From an uncultured Chloroflexota bacterium (GTDB lineage Bacteria; Chloroflexota; Limnocylindria; Limnocylindrales; CSP1-4): 34,258 nucleotides of DNA. Both the position numbers and the translations under genes were made by a program. Numbering within the stretch: the first letter of the stretch is position 1; each line of letters begins with the position of its first letter. This document shows, in pieces, positions 7,702 through 16,725 of the stretch. Location of the stretch: the NCBI GenBank assembly GCA_903925955.1, contig CAIYHO010000189.1, positions 1-34,258 of the forward strand, given 5' to 3'. A model generated the notes under the pieces. It was given only the letters and a program-made list of their open reading frames with translations. It did no database searches and was not told where the DNA came from.

Positions 7702-8781
7702 CGAGAGCACACCGGCCACCAGCGCCAGCACTGCCACCGCGGCCGTGACCGACAGCCCAACGGTGAACCACGGGTCCAGCGCGTGCCGCGTTGACGCGGG
7801 GGCACGGCGGCCGCGTTCCAGACCTGCGGTGTAGTGCGTGAGCGCTTCAAAGGCGTAGACCGCAGGCGCCGCCGCAAAGGCCTCGGCGAGGAACAGCAGG
7901 GTGCCGAAGGCAAACACGAGCGCCGCCACCACCGGCACCACCAGGGGCAGCGGGAAGCCCTCGTCCAGACGCAGACCCGCCACCACGAGGCTGCTGGCCT
8001 CGGCCCCGGCCATCACGCCAAGCAGGACGATGAACTGCGAGCCAACCGAGAACAGCGTGACCGTGACCGCCAGCGCGGGACGACGACGCGCGAGCCCGAC
8101 GGAGCGACGCAGCGCCTCACCGGCGTCTACGCCACCCAGCACAATCCCCACCGCCGCATAGGTGAACGGCGCCCCCACGATGAGCGCGGTCAGCAACGTG
8201 ATGGCGGTGTCGATTGCCTCCACCTGCGGGATGACGCTGTCAACGATGGCCGTGGCGATGGCGCCAGCGATTGCGCTGCCGATGCCAACCACAACCTGCG
8301 CCGCGAGGAGCTGCCAGAAGCGGGCGCGGGCGATGGCGATGGACTCCCGGAGCCGGAGCGGCCGTCCCTCTGCGCGACCGCCGATGACGGCCACGGCCAC
8401 ACCTCGAGCATCAACTGCCGCGCCAAGGTAGCCCAGGACCGCAGGCACGAACGCCAGCATCAGCCACAGCACCCAGACGGGCGGGGCGTATGCGTCGGAC
8501 CCGTCACCGCTCACCGAGACGGCAAGCGCGCCCAGGGCAACCAGCGCAACCGCGGGGCCCACCGTGACCGTGAGGAGGAACCCAATGTAGAACGACGCCC
8601 CGCGCAGGCCGCTGTCGGAACGCGTCAGGAGGTCGAAGGCCTGGCCAGCAAGCTTGCGCGGCGCCAGCGGGATGGCGAGGACCGCCTCTGTGGGCGCAGG
8701 GCGCGGGGGTGGGCCAACGCCCGCGGGTGGCGGGGGCGGCAGGAGCGGGCCGACAAACGCATTGTCAAACTGGACCGGCAT
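7690..8781 (-). CDS. Multi-pass membrane protein of unknown function
   Basis: A 363-aa integral membrane protein. A proline-rich N-terminus (PPPPPAGVGPPPRP, about 14-27) precedes about six hydrophobic segments. These include GFLLTVTVGPAVALVALGAL, WVLWLMLAFVPAVLGYL, a glycine/alanine-rich helix, and a last helix ending at the C-terminus. No catalytic motif was recognised; the layout resembles glycerophosphoryl-diester-phosphodiesterase-type or DUF membrane domains, but I cannot assign a family. The ATG at 8781 overlaps the stop of the dehydratase gene (ATGA), so the two are translationally coupled. A transport or regulatory role linked to the amino acid substrate is only a guess. Confidence 0.7.
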   Translation of the reverse strand: MPVQFDNAFVGPLLPPPPPAGVGPPPRPAPTEAVLAIPLAPRKLAGQAFDLLTRSDSGLRGASFYIGFLLTVTVGPAVALVALGALAVSVSGDGSDAYAPPVWVLWLMLAFVPAVLGYLGAAVDARGVAVAVIGGRAEGRPLRLRESIAIARARFWQLLAAQVVVGIGSAIAGAIATAIVDSVIPQVEAIDTAITLLTALIVGAPFTYAAVGIVLGGVDAGEALRRSVGLARRRPALAVTVTLFSVGSQFIVLLGVMAGAEASSLVVAGLRLDEGFPLPLVVPVVAALVFAFGTLLFLAEAFAAAPAVYAFEALTHYTAGLERGRRAPASTRHALDPWFTVGLSVTAAVAVLALVAGVLSLNG

Positions 8782-9797
8782 CACGCACCCGGCAGCGGCG
8801 GCGCGGCGGCCAGCAGCTCGCCAAGACGATCGAGCGCCACGTTCCCGCCTGATGCGATGACGCACACGCGCTCGCCCTCGCGCAGCGGCACGGCACCCGC
8901 CAGGACGGCACCCAGGGCCGCAGCCCCCGCAGGCTCCAGAACCTGCTTGAGGCGCTCAAGCGCAAAGCGCATCCCCATCAGGATCTGGGCGTCCTCCGCC
9001 AGGACCACGCCCTCAAGGTAGCGGGAGGCGATCTCGGTCACGAGCCGGCCCGCAATGGGGGCCATCAGCCCGTCTGCAACGGACGCTGGCGTGATTGGGA
9101 CGGGCACGCCGCCGCCGGCCAGCGCACGGTGGAGCGAGTCGGCGCCAACAGGCTCCACGCCAAACACGCGGATGCCCGGCCGCGTCTCGCGCAGCGCCAC
9201 CAGCACGCCGCCCAGGAGTCCGCCGCCGCCCACCGGGACCACCACCACGCCCACGTCGGGCAGGTCGTCAAGGATCTCCAGCCCACAGGACCCGGTCCCA
9301 AGGAGCACTTCCGGGTCGTCGTATGGATGGACAAGCGTGAGGCCGCGCTCTTGGCGCAGCTCCTCAAGCCGCACCCGCGACTCACCCACATGGCGGCCGT
9401 GGAACACCACCTCCGCGCCGTACGCCACACACGCGGCCACCTTGCCGGGCACGGCGCCGTTGGGCATCACCACGGTCATCGGCACGCCCAGCTCTCGGCA
9501 CGCCCAGGCGTAGGCCTGCCCGGCGTTGCCGGCCGACATGGTGATGGCCCCGCGGCTCCGCTCTGCCGGGGTCAGGGAAGCGATCCGCGCCAGCGCCGCA
9601 CGGGGCTTGAACGAGCCGGTCTTCTGGAGGTGCTCCGCCTTGAGGTACAGGCGGTTGTCCGCCAGCCGGACCCCGCACGCCGCTCCCGCAAACTGCGCGG
9701 CCGTGGCCGAGGACAGCACCGGCGTGTGGTGGAGGCGACCCTTGAACTCCTCCCGCGTTGCGCGGATCCGGGCCAGGGTGACAGGCGTTTCACGCAT
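8781..9797 (-). CDS. PLP-dependent serine/threonine dehydratase (ammonia-lyase)
   Basis: Fold-type II PLP enzyme of the threonine/serine dehydratase family, 338 aa, with no C-terminal ACT domain. That points to the catabolic or serine-racemase-like branch rather than feedback-regulated IlvA. The PLP lysine is K64 in KTGSFKPRAA, the phosphate-binding loop is the glycine run VGGGGLLGG, and the C-terminal ASGGNV carries the serine contacting the pyridine nitrogen. The substrate loop, commonly SSGNHAQG, reads SAGNAGQA at 88-95, so the histidine is missing and substrate preference may differ. The expected reaction is L-threonine or L-serine to 2-oxobutanoate or pyruvate plus ammonia. The membrane-protein gene starts on its stop codon. 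Confidence 0.88.
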   Translation of the reverse strand: MRETPVTLARIRATREEFKGRLHHTPVLSSATAAQFAGAACGVRLADNRLYLKAEHLQKTGSFKPRAALARIASLTPAERSRGAITMSAGNAGQAYAWACRELGVPMTVVMPNGAVPGKVAACVAYGAEVVFHGRHVGESRVRLEELRQERGLTLVHPYDDPEVLLGTGSCGLEILDDLPDVGVVVVPVGGGGLLGGVLVALRETRPGIRVFGVEPVGADSLHRALAGGGVPVPITPASVADGLMAPIAGRLVTEIASRYLEGVVLAEDAQILMGMRFALERLKQVLEPAGAAALGAVLAGAVPLREGERVCVIASGGNVALDRLGELLAAAPPLPGA

Positions 9798-9846
9798 GGC
9801 CGGAGTATGGCCCGGCCCCGCCGATGGGGCTAGCGAATGATGCTAC

Positions 9847-9875
9847 TTGCGTTCTTGCGCAACTTGTGAGACGAT
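9847..9875 (+). promoter_or_regulatory. Predicted ArsR promoter with TTGCGCAA palindrome in the spacer
   Basis: TTGCGT (9847-9852) and GACGAT (9870-9875) are 17 bp apart, and GTG 9883 follows seven bases later. The palindrome TTGCGCAA (9855-9862) lies in the spacer, where a bound repressor would block polymerase, which fits autoregulation. Confidence 0.4.
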
Positions 9876-9882
9876 CCGCCAC

Positions 9883-10185
9883 GTGATTGACCTGACAAAC
9901 CCGGGAAGCCTTGAGGCAGAGCGCGTGCGCTCCGCCGCTGTGGCTCGTGCGCTTGGGGACCCAAAGCGCCTCTGCGTGCTGGAGTCGCTCGGCACCGGTG
10001 AGGCATCCGTGGGCGAACTTGCGTCGCGGGTGTCCTGCCAGGTTCCAAACATGAGCCAGCACCTTCTGGTCCTGCGCTCTGCCGGCCTCGTCACGGCTCG
10101 CCGCGACGGGAACACCGTCTATTACCGCCTCTCGGATCCCCGGATCCTGGAGGCATGCCACCTTCTATCCTCGATCGCCCGCTAA
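9883..10185 (+). CDS. ArsR-family winged-helix regulator
   Basis: A 100-aa winged-helix transcriptional regulator. The recognition helix region reads SCQVPNMSQHLLVLRSAGLV (51-70) and the wing TARRDGNTVYYRL (71-83). There is no metal motif of the ELCVCDL type. Three cysteines are present: C31 at the second helix, C52, and C92 in the last helix. BigR/SqrR-type persulfide sensors use one cysteine in helix 2 and one in helix 5, so C31 and C92 could form such a thiol switch; this is inference. I chose GTG 9883, which has a -10-like hexamer seven bases upstream; an in-frame TTG at 9847 would add 12 residues. Thioredoxin follows 39 bp downstream on the same strand, which supports a redox or sulfur role. 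Confidence 0.83.
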   Translation: MIDLTNPGSLEAERVRSAAVARALGDPKRLCVLESLGTGEASVGELASRVSCQVPNMSQHLLVLRSAGLVTARRDGNTVYYRLSDPRILEACHLLSSIAR

Positions 10186-10224
10186 GGGGTTGTGCCCGCC
10201 AGTGCGGGAGAAAGGAGCCGCCCC

Positions 10225-10569
10225 ATGGCGGAGATCAAGCAGGCCACGGACGCAACGTTCGAGGAACTGGTGTTGAACAACGACAAGCCGGTTGTCGTGG
10301 ACTTCTGGGCCGCGTGGTGCGGGCCGTGCAAGATGGTTGCGCCCGAGATGGTGAAGCTCGCGGACAAGTACGACGGCCTCGTTGACGTGGTCAAGGTGGA
10401 CGTGGACGCCAACCCGGGCCTGTCGCAGGCCTTCGGGATCATGAGCATCCCCACCATCGCCTTCTTCAAGCCCGGCTCCCAGCCACAGGGCGTGGTGGGG
10501 TTCAAGCCGCTGGAGCAGCTTGAGCAGGCCTTTGGCCTGACGCCGCTGCTGGCCGGCAAGCTGGACTAG
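10225..10569 (+). CDS. trxA: Thioredoxin
   Basis: Cytoplasmic dithiol-disulfide oxidoreductase, 114 aa. The active site is WCGPC with C32 and C35, preceded by the buried-acid strand VVVDFWA, and the cis-proline loop SIPTIAFF is present. The C-terminus runs slightly longer than classical TrxA. ATG 10225 has a strong ribosome binding site, AAAGGAG at 10211-10217, seven bases upstream. This contrasts with the leaderless genes here and suggests it is translated from a leadered or polycistronic mRNA with the ArsR gene. A strong hairpin terminator follows. Confidence 0.96.
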   Translation: MAEIKQATDATFEELVLNNDKPVVVDFWAAWCGPCKMVAPEMVKLADKYDGLVDVVKVDVDANPGLSQAFGIMSIPTIAFFKPGSQPQGVVGFKPLEQLEQAFGLTPLLAGKLD

Positions 10570-10588
10570 GCACTCCCCGCTCTGCGCC

Positions 10589-10613
10589 ACGGCCCCGGTT
10601 CTGCCGGGGCCGT
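10589..10613 (+). terminator. Hairpin terminator after thioredoxin
   Basis: ACGGCCCCGG (10589-10598), loop TTCTG, CCGGGGCCGT (10604-10613): a perfect 10-bp GC-rich stem followed by TTCGATT. It lies 19 bases after the trxA stop and before the convergent gene ending at 10630. Confidence 0.8.
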
Positions 10614-10629
10614 TTCGATTCCCGGGGCT

Positions 10630-11073
10630 TCAGCTGAAGGCGCGCCGGTGCGCCAGCCGAACCCAGGCCTCGGCCCGGTCGAGGGCAAACTGGTCGGGGT
10701 TTCTGGGCCAGAACGCAATCCAGCCCGCGCCGCGCGGTGACGGTCGGGTGTCGGGCGTGCGCAGGGCCGCCGTGGCAATGGCGGGCGCCAAGGCAACCTC
10801 GAGAAACTCCCCGCCCAGCACCGCGAAGATGTGTGTGCCAACCGAGAGCAGCAGGACCACGCCGTCCCTGCGGCGGATCACGCCCTCGAGCTCCTCCAGC
10901 ACCGTCTCAACGCGCTCGTCAAGCGTCTCGTCAAGCGTCGTCTCGGCAGCAGCAGCCCCAAGGGCGGCCTCGCCTTCGCCCAGCGGCGCGTCTTCAACGT
11001 CATCGTCGGCGTCTTCGGCATCGATGTCGTCGTTGTCATCCGGGAGGTCGCGATCCGGCGGCAGCCCGCTCAC
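10630..11073 (-). CDS. Hypothetical protein with acidic N-terminus
   Basis: A 147-aa protein of no recognised family. Residues 7-33 are very acidic (runs of Asp/Glu such as DDNDDIDAEDADDD). A likely coiled or helical stretch follows (about 46-68, TTLDETLDERVETVLEELEG). The C-terminal part has a beta-rich pattern (VVLLLSVGTHIFAVLGGEF, then GWIAFWPRNPDQF). GTG 11073 overlaps the stop of the upstream DinB-like gene (GTGA). Translational coupling and conserved-looking hydrophobic spacing make it a real gene; function unknown. Confidence 0.65.
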   Translation of the reverse strand: MSGLPPDRDLPDDNDDIDAEDADDDVEDAPLGEGEAALGAAAAETTLDETLDERVETVLEELEGVIRRRDGVVLLLSVGTHIFAVLGGEFLEVALAPAIATAALRTPDTRPSPRGAGWIAFWPRNPDQFALDRAEAWVRLAHRRAFS

Positions 11074-11552
11074 GCGACGGCCGCCATCACGGCCTGCAGT
11101 TCGGGCAGGTGCTCCTCGTAGTGCCCCGTGGTCTCCCCGAAGAAGTACTCCTGATGGCGCGGGTGCTTGATCCAGCGCGACTCCGGCACCACGGTGAGGT
11201 ACCCGCGCAACTCGCCCGCAGCCAGGCGGAAGCGGGCACGCACCTCCGCGATGGGCAGGGCGCGCCAGGCGATGATCCCGGCGTCGTTGAAGCGGTCCGC
11301 TTCGCCCGGGATGGCCCACCGCGCGCGGTTTGCCTCATACGTGGGGCTCCCCTCGTTGACCGCCAGCTCCTTGGCAACCTGGAGCGAGATCTCCTGCCAC
11401 TGCACGAGGTGGCCCATCAGGTCGCGCCCAGACCAGCCGAGGTCCGTGGGCGGGACAACCTCCAGCTGCTCATCAGTGAGGGCGTCAAGCGCTTCAAAGG
11501 CGCGGAATGTGTCGCGTTCGTCCTCAAGGAACGAGAGGGCATCGAAGTACAT
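11070..11552 (-). CDS. DinB-like / maleylpyruvate-isomerase-fold protein
   Basis: A 160-aa four-helix-bundle protein of the DinB/MDMPI superfamily. Three histidines are placed as a divalent-metal site would need: H48 in GRDLMGHLVQWQ, and H144 and H148 in the C-terminal GHYEEHLPEL. Family members include thiol-dependent transferases and uncharacterised stress proteins, so the reaction here cannot be named. ATG 11552 has TAGCAT six bases upstream (leaderless class). It is first in a two-gene operon with the acidic hypothetical protein and diverges from the B12-binding regulator gene. Confidence 0.78.
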   Translation of the reverse strand: MYFDALSFLEDERDTFRAFEALDALTDEQLEVVPPTDLGWSGRDLMGHLVQWQEISLQVAKELAVNEGSPTYEANRARWAIPGEADRFNDAGIIAWRALPIAEVRARFRLAAGELRGYLTVVPESRWIKHPRHQEYFFGETTGHYEEHLPELQAVMAAVA

Positions 11553-11558
11553 GGCCGC

Positions 11559-11564
11559 ATGCTA
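11559..11564 (-). promoter_or_regulatory. -10 box TAGCAT for the DinB-like gene
   Basis: TAGCAT on the minus strand, six bases before ATG 11552. Confidence 0.55.
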
Positions 11565-11587
11565 TCCCCGAGTCCGGGGGCTGGTGC

Positions 11588-11593
11588 TAGAGT
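11588..11593 (+). promoter_or_regulatory. -10 box TAGAGT for the B12-binding sensor gene
   Basis: TAGAGT, seven bases before GTG 11601. With the TAGCAT of the opposite strand only 23 bp away, the 48-bp gap holds two divergent promoters. Confidence 0.55.
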
Positions 11594-11600
11594 CCGGCGA

Positions 11601-12311
11601 GTGAGCGACGACATGCCCTTCGATCTGCCGCCCGTGGATCCTGCCGCCTTTCGTGATGTGCCCGCGGACGTCTTGTCGCCGGAGCTGCTGGCAAGCCTGC
11701 TTGTGGACGGTGACGACGAGCTGGCCGCCTGGACCCTGCGCAACGCCATGGCCTCCTCATCACGCGCCGAAGTGTTTGACGGGCTTGTACGCGACGCCAT
11801 GCGCATGGTTGGCGAGAACTGGCGTGCGGGTCGCTGGTCCATCGCGGACGAGCATCTGGCTTCACGGACCCTGCTTGCCGTCCTTGAGCAGATCCGCCCG
11901 GCAACCACGCCTGCGTCCCGCGTGGGCCCGCTGGCCGTGCTTGCGGGTGTCGCTGGCGAACACCACATGATTGGCCTGGTGTGTCTCGAGCAGGTCCTGA
12001 CTGAGGACGGCTGGACCGTGGCCAATCTTGGCTCCGACATGCCTGACACGGATCTTGCCAACTTCGTCGCACGGAACAGCAGTGTGGCAATGGTGGCCCT
12101 CACCGCGTCTGGGGTGGAGCGGGTGGAGGCACTCGCGGAGGCGGTTGTGGCCATCCGTGTTGCCGGCGGCGCGCGGCCACTCGCCATCCTGATTGGCGGC
12201 GGCATCAGCTACGAGCCGGGCATGAAGGAGCGCACGGGCGCCGACGGCGTCGCGGTGCTCCTGACCGACGCACAGACCTTCGCCGCGCGACACCGGCCGG
12301 CCGACAGCTAG
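11601..12311 (+). CDS. Stand-alone cobalamin-binding sensor domain protein (CarH/AerR-like)
   Basis: A 236-aa protein consisting of a B12-binding cap helix bundle (about 25-100) and a Rossmann B12-binding domain (about 108-230). It contains W74-x9-E84-H85 (W, RAGRWSIAD, EH), the signature of CarH/LitR photoreceptors, and E120-x-H122-x-x-G125, where H122 would be the lower cobalt ligand. Spacing from the tryptophan to this histidine (48) is close to that in CarH (46). The SDMPDTDL segment (145-152) follows as in the family. There is no MerR DNA-binding domain and no room for one: GTG 11601 with TAGAGT seven bases upstream fixes the start. It could be an AerR/PpaA-like antirepressor acting through a partner, or a B12 sensor for the neighbouring mutase. 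It converges on the mutase large-subunit gene. Confidence 0.85.
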   Translation: MSDDMPFDLPPVDPAAFRDVPADVLSPELLASLLVDGDDELAAWTLRNAMASSSRAEVFDGLVRDAMRMVGENWRAGRWSIADEHLASRTLLAVLEQIRPATTPASRVGPLAVLAGVAGEHHMIGLVCLEQVLTEDGWTVANLGSDMPDTDLANFVARNSSVAMVALTASGVERVEALAEAVVAIRVAGGARPLAILIGGGISYEPGMKERTGADGVAVLLTDAQTFAARHRPADS

Positions 12312-12323
12312 ACCGTCAGACCG

Positions 12324-14093
<1,770 letters not shown>

Positions 14094-14099
14094 GGGCGG

Positions 14100-14105
14100 A
14101 CTCTA
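14100..14105 (-). promoter_or_regulatory. -10 box TAGAGT for the mutase large-subunit gene
   Basis: TAGAGT on the minus strand, six bases (ccgccc) before ATG 14093. Confidence 0.55.
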
Positions 14106-14133
14106 CACCGCGGCCGCCCGGTCCTCACACCCG

Positions 14134-14733
14134 TCAGGGCGCGGCGAGCTGCTCCAGTGCAACCAGCACCTTTGCGTCGCCCAGGTCAGAGGCCAGCAGC
14201 ACAAGCACGCGTCCACCTGCGCCCCCAGACCAGATCACGATGGTGTTTGTTGTCCCGTCCTTGTTGAGGACCTCAAGGCGTTTTGCAGCCTTGCCGGCGA
14301 CGGTTGTGTCGATGGTCCGATAGGAGTCCGTGTGGCTTGCCGTGCTTGCCGGCAGCGCGTAGAACTCCAGCATCTTTGCGGCATCCAGACCCGAGCCTTC
14401 GAAGACCGCCACCGTGAGCCCGCTGGCGGATCCAAGCGACCACGTGGCGCCTGCAAACCGCACGCCCGCCACACCTGCGGCTGCAAGGGTGCCCAGTGCG
14501 GCGGGGGTGCAGCTGCGGCCCGAGTCCACCGTGGCCGGCGCCTTGCCGTCATACGTTGTGGGCAGGAGCGCCTCGAGTTCGGGGTAGGCGCCCGCCATCC
14601 GGCCATTCGTGGTGCACGCAGACGCAGGGTCAAAACTGGCGGTGAGGACACGGCCGCCACCGCATGCGCCCAGCGCAACAAGGGCGGCGAGGCAGAGCGC
14701 GACGATGGACAGACGTTGGCGGATGTTTGACAT
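14134..14733 (-). CDS. Predicted lipoprotein of unknown function
   Basis: A 199-aa secreted protein with a type II signal peptide: basic MSNIRQR, hydrophobic core IVALCLAALVA and lipobox ALGAC, with lipidation expected at C24. Two further cysteines (SACTT, RSCTP) may form a disulfide outside the cell. No enzymatic motif is seen. The mature domain is rich in Ala, Thr and Gly, with alternating beta strands (VRFAGATWSLG, LTVAVFEGSGL, TIVIWSGGAGGRVLVLLAS). It starts 12 bases after the J-domain gene stop and probably shares its transcript. Confidence 0.75.
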   Translation of the reverse strand: MSNIRQRLSIVALCLAALVALGACGGGRVLTASFDPASACTTNGRMAGAYPELEALLPTTYDGKAPATVDSGRSCTPAALGTLAAAGVAGVRFAGATWSLGSASGLTVAVFEGSGLDAAKMLEFYALPASTASHTDSYRTIDTTVAGKAAKRLEVLNKDGTTNTIVIWSGGAGGRVLVLLASDLGDAKVLVALEQLAAP

Positions 14734-14745
14734 GGGGACCAGAGC

Positions 14746-15480
14746 CTACCGGAAGGGGCTTGTCTGCCAGCCCGGGCGCATCGGCCGCTCTTCCCGCCGG
14801 ATCCCCCGCCGATCCAGTTCGGCCACAAGCACGCGGGCGGCGGCACTGATCTCGGGGTCGCGGTTGTACGTTTCGGCCAGCCAGTCAAGGTAGCTGGGCT
14901 CAAAGCTCAGCACCTGGCCCAGGCTGTGGCCGTGGAACTTGCCAAACGTGAGCAGCATGTCCAGGGCATCGTCCACGCCGGGCAGGTCGGGGACGATGTA
15001 GTCGGGATCGATGTCGCGCTCCAGCGGACCGGAGGGCTTTGACGCTCGCAGGTCCGGGATATTGCGATCCCGCTCATGGGGCGCCTGGCCGCCCAGCGGG
15101 TGGCGCGACCCGGGTGGGGTTGTCCGCTGGTTGAGGACGACAAACGTGGACGATGTGTCGAGACGGGCCTTGACCGGCGGCATCTCGGGCGGCGGCGGCG
15201 GACCTGCGTTCCGGCCTGGACGAGGACCTGGTCGCCGCGGTCTGGGCCCGGCGCCAGCATCTCGCTGCCGGCTCTCAGGAGTCTCCCCGGCGCGGGTGAG
15301 GCTGGCGTAGGCGGCGTTGATCTCCGCCATCCGGCGCGTGGCCTTCCGGGAAGACTCAGGATCGTCGGCCGTGAGGTCCGGGTGGTGGCGCCGCGCAAGG
15401 GCGCGCCACGCAGCCTTGATCTCGTCGGGCCCAGCACCGGGCTCAACACCCAAGACGTCGTGGGGATCTCTCGGAGGCAC
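14746..15480 (-). CDS. J-domain protein with C-terminal FGKF/YLxWL domain (DUF3820-like)
   Basis: A 244-aa DnaJ-like co-chaperone. The J domain spans about 4-65, with HPD at 33-35 (RRHHPDLTADD), the motif that stimulates DnaK ATPase. A proline/arginine-rich linker (about 75-100) follows. The C-terminal domain has FGKFHGHSLGQV (179-190) and PSYLDWLAET (195-204). These match the FGKYKGxxLxEV...YLxWL pattern of DUF3820-type domains found in exonuclease-related and uncharacterised proteins. No zinc-finger or client-binding DnaJ domains are present. GTG 15480 is supported by TACACT seven bases upstream. It may target DnaK to a specific client; what the C-terminal domain binds is unknown. Confidence 0.8.
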   Translation of the reverse strand: MPPRDPHDVLGVEPGAGPDEIKAAWRALARRHHPDLTADDPESSRKATRRMAEINAAYASLTRAGETPESRQRDAGAGPRPRRPGPRPGRNAGPPPPPEMPPVKARLDTSSTFVVLNQRTTPPGSRHPLGGQAPHERDRNIPDLRASKPSGPLERDIDPDYIVPDLPGVDDALDMLLTFGKFHGHSLGQVLSFEPSYLDWLAETYNRDPEISAAARVLVAELDRRGIRREERPMRPGWQTSPFR

Positions 15481-15487
15481 AAGCCTG

Positions 15488-15493
15488 AGTGTA
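15488..15493 (-). promoter_or_regulatory. -10 box TACACT for the J-domain gene
   Basis: TACACT on the minus strand, seven bases before GTG 15480. It is the main argument for that start. Confidence 0.55.
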
Positions 15494-15544
15494 CCGGCAG
15501 CGCTCTCGGCAGCCCCTTGGCGTGACCCTCCGTGATCACAGCGT

Positions 15545-15573
15545 TTGACAGGCTGGCCGCGACGGGGTCCGAT
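15545..15573 (+). promoter_or_regulatory. Candidate promoter of the membrane-anchored hydrolase gene
   Basis: A consensus -35 TTGACA (15545-15550), a 17-bp spacer and the weak hexamer TCCGAT (15568-15573), which ends six bases before ATG 15580. The -35 is the best sigma-70 match seen in the window; the -10 is poor. Confidence 0.4.
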
Positions 15574-15579
15574 ACGCGC

Positions 15580-16725
15580 ATGCTCCCACGGTCCCGATTG
15601 CGGCAAGCCGGTGTTGCCGCAGCGCTCATCGCTGCCCCCATCGCGCTTGCGTTGCGTTTCGCGCTGGTCTACCGACTGCGGGCTGGCATCCCCAAGCGCA
15701 ACCCGCCCGGCACCACGCCTGCCGATCTGGGGCTGGGCTACCAGTCGGTCGCGGTGCCAGTCACCGACGGCCTGACACTGGCTGGGTGGTACCTGCCGGC
15801 CACGGCAAACGCCGATGCGTCTGCCCGCGCTCCGGGCGTGGTGCTGGTCCACGGCTGGGAGTCGGCCCGCGACCGGACGCTCCCCCACGCCCAGGTGCTC
15901 CATGCGGCGGGCTATCACGTGCTGACGCTCGATGTCCGCGGCCACGGCGCCAATGCCGCTGAGACGCTCCCGGTCTCGGCTGGCGAGTTTGCAGCTGATG
16001 CCCGCGCCGGCATCGTCTGGCTGCGGTCCCGGCCCGAGGTGACCACGGTTGCGCTCGTCGGCCACTCCATCGGGGGTGCCGGCGCGCTGATCGCCGCCGG
16101 AAACGGCGGAGACAGGGCTACGGGCGACGAGGCAGCGCTGGCCCTGGACGCCGTCGTGGCCCTCGCGCCGCCCGCGGGTGCCTACCGCATGACGCGGCTG
16201 ACGTTCCAGCTGGCCGATCTGCCATTCCCGGGGCTCATTGCCTGGCCCCTCGCCTGGCTGACCACCCATGTGTACCTGCGGCCGCGCGGCCACTCGGTCC
16301 GGGAGGTTGACGCGGTTGACGCCATCCGCCGGATCACGGCGCCCGTCCTGCTCATCCACGGCACCGACGACCATGTCGTGCCGCCGGACCACATGGGCAG
16401 GCTTGCGGCCGCCCGTCGCGCAGCGCTGCCCGGAGCCGTGACCCAGACGCTGCTGGTCCAGGGCGGCCACCACAGCTGGATCTATGAGTTCCCCGAAGTC
16501 CGCGCCGCGATGGCCCGCTTCCTCGCCACGTCGCTGGGCGGTCCGCTCACGCCCGATGAAGCCGCCGCGCGCGCTGTGGCGGTGGATGCCCGGCGCCCAC
16601 CGGAGCCGGAGCGCCTGGCAGCGGTGGACGCCGAGCCCGGCGGCCTTGCGTCCGTGATCCGCCTGTTCCAGCGCCAGAAGCCCAGGACACCCGCCACACC
16701 CGAGGAGCCCGATGCACGTCCGTGA
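15580..16725 (+). CDS. Membrane-anchored alpha/beta hydrolase
   Basis: A 381-aa serine hydrolase. A basic start (MLPRSRLRQAG) precedes one hydrophobic helix (VAAALIAAPIALALRFALVY), probably a signal anchor that places the catalytic domain outside. The fold has the oxyanion loop VLVHGWESA, nucleophile elbow GHSIGGAG, acid in IHGTDDHVVP and histidine in GGHHSWIYEFPE. This is the triad order of the BAAT/prolyl-oligopeptidase-like hydrolases. The last 60 residues are a low-complexity Pro/Ala/Arg tail. A GTG at 15532 is in frame; ATG 15580 fits both the promoter spacing and the signal anchor better. The nitroreductase gene overlaps its 3' end by 14 bases. Substrate unknown; an esterase or peptidase is likely. 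Confidence 0.82.
   Translation: MLPRSRLRQAGVAAALIAAPIALALRFALVYRLRAGIPKRNPPGTTPADLGLGYQSVAVPVTDGLTLAGWYLPATANADASARAPGVVLVHGWESARDRTLPHAQVLHAAGYHVLTLDVRGHGANAAETLPVSAGEFAADARAGIVWLRSRPEVTTVALVGHSIGGAGALIAAGNGGDRATGDEAALALDAVVALAPPAGAYRMTRLTFQLADLPFPGLIAWPLAWLTTHVYLRPRGHSVREVDAVDAIRRITAPVLLIHGTDDHVVPPDHMGRLAAARRAALPGAVTQTLLVQGGHHSWIYEFPEVRAAMARFLATSLGGPLTPDEAAARAVAVDARRPPEPERLAAVDAEPGGLASVIRLFQRQKPRTPATPEEPDARP

Noticed and set aside
9883-10185. Metal-sensing ArsR/SmtB regulator
   Set aside because: No ELCVCDL-type metal site and no metal exporter next to it; a redox or sulfur role fits the thioredoxin neighbour better.
10611-10624. TTTCGATTCCCGG resembling a tRNA T-arm
   Set aside because: It follows a terminator hairpin, and no acceptor, D or anticodon stem can be built around it.
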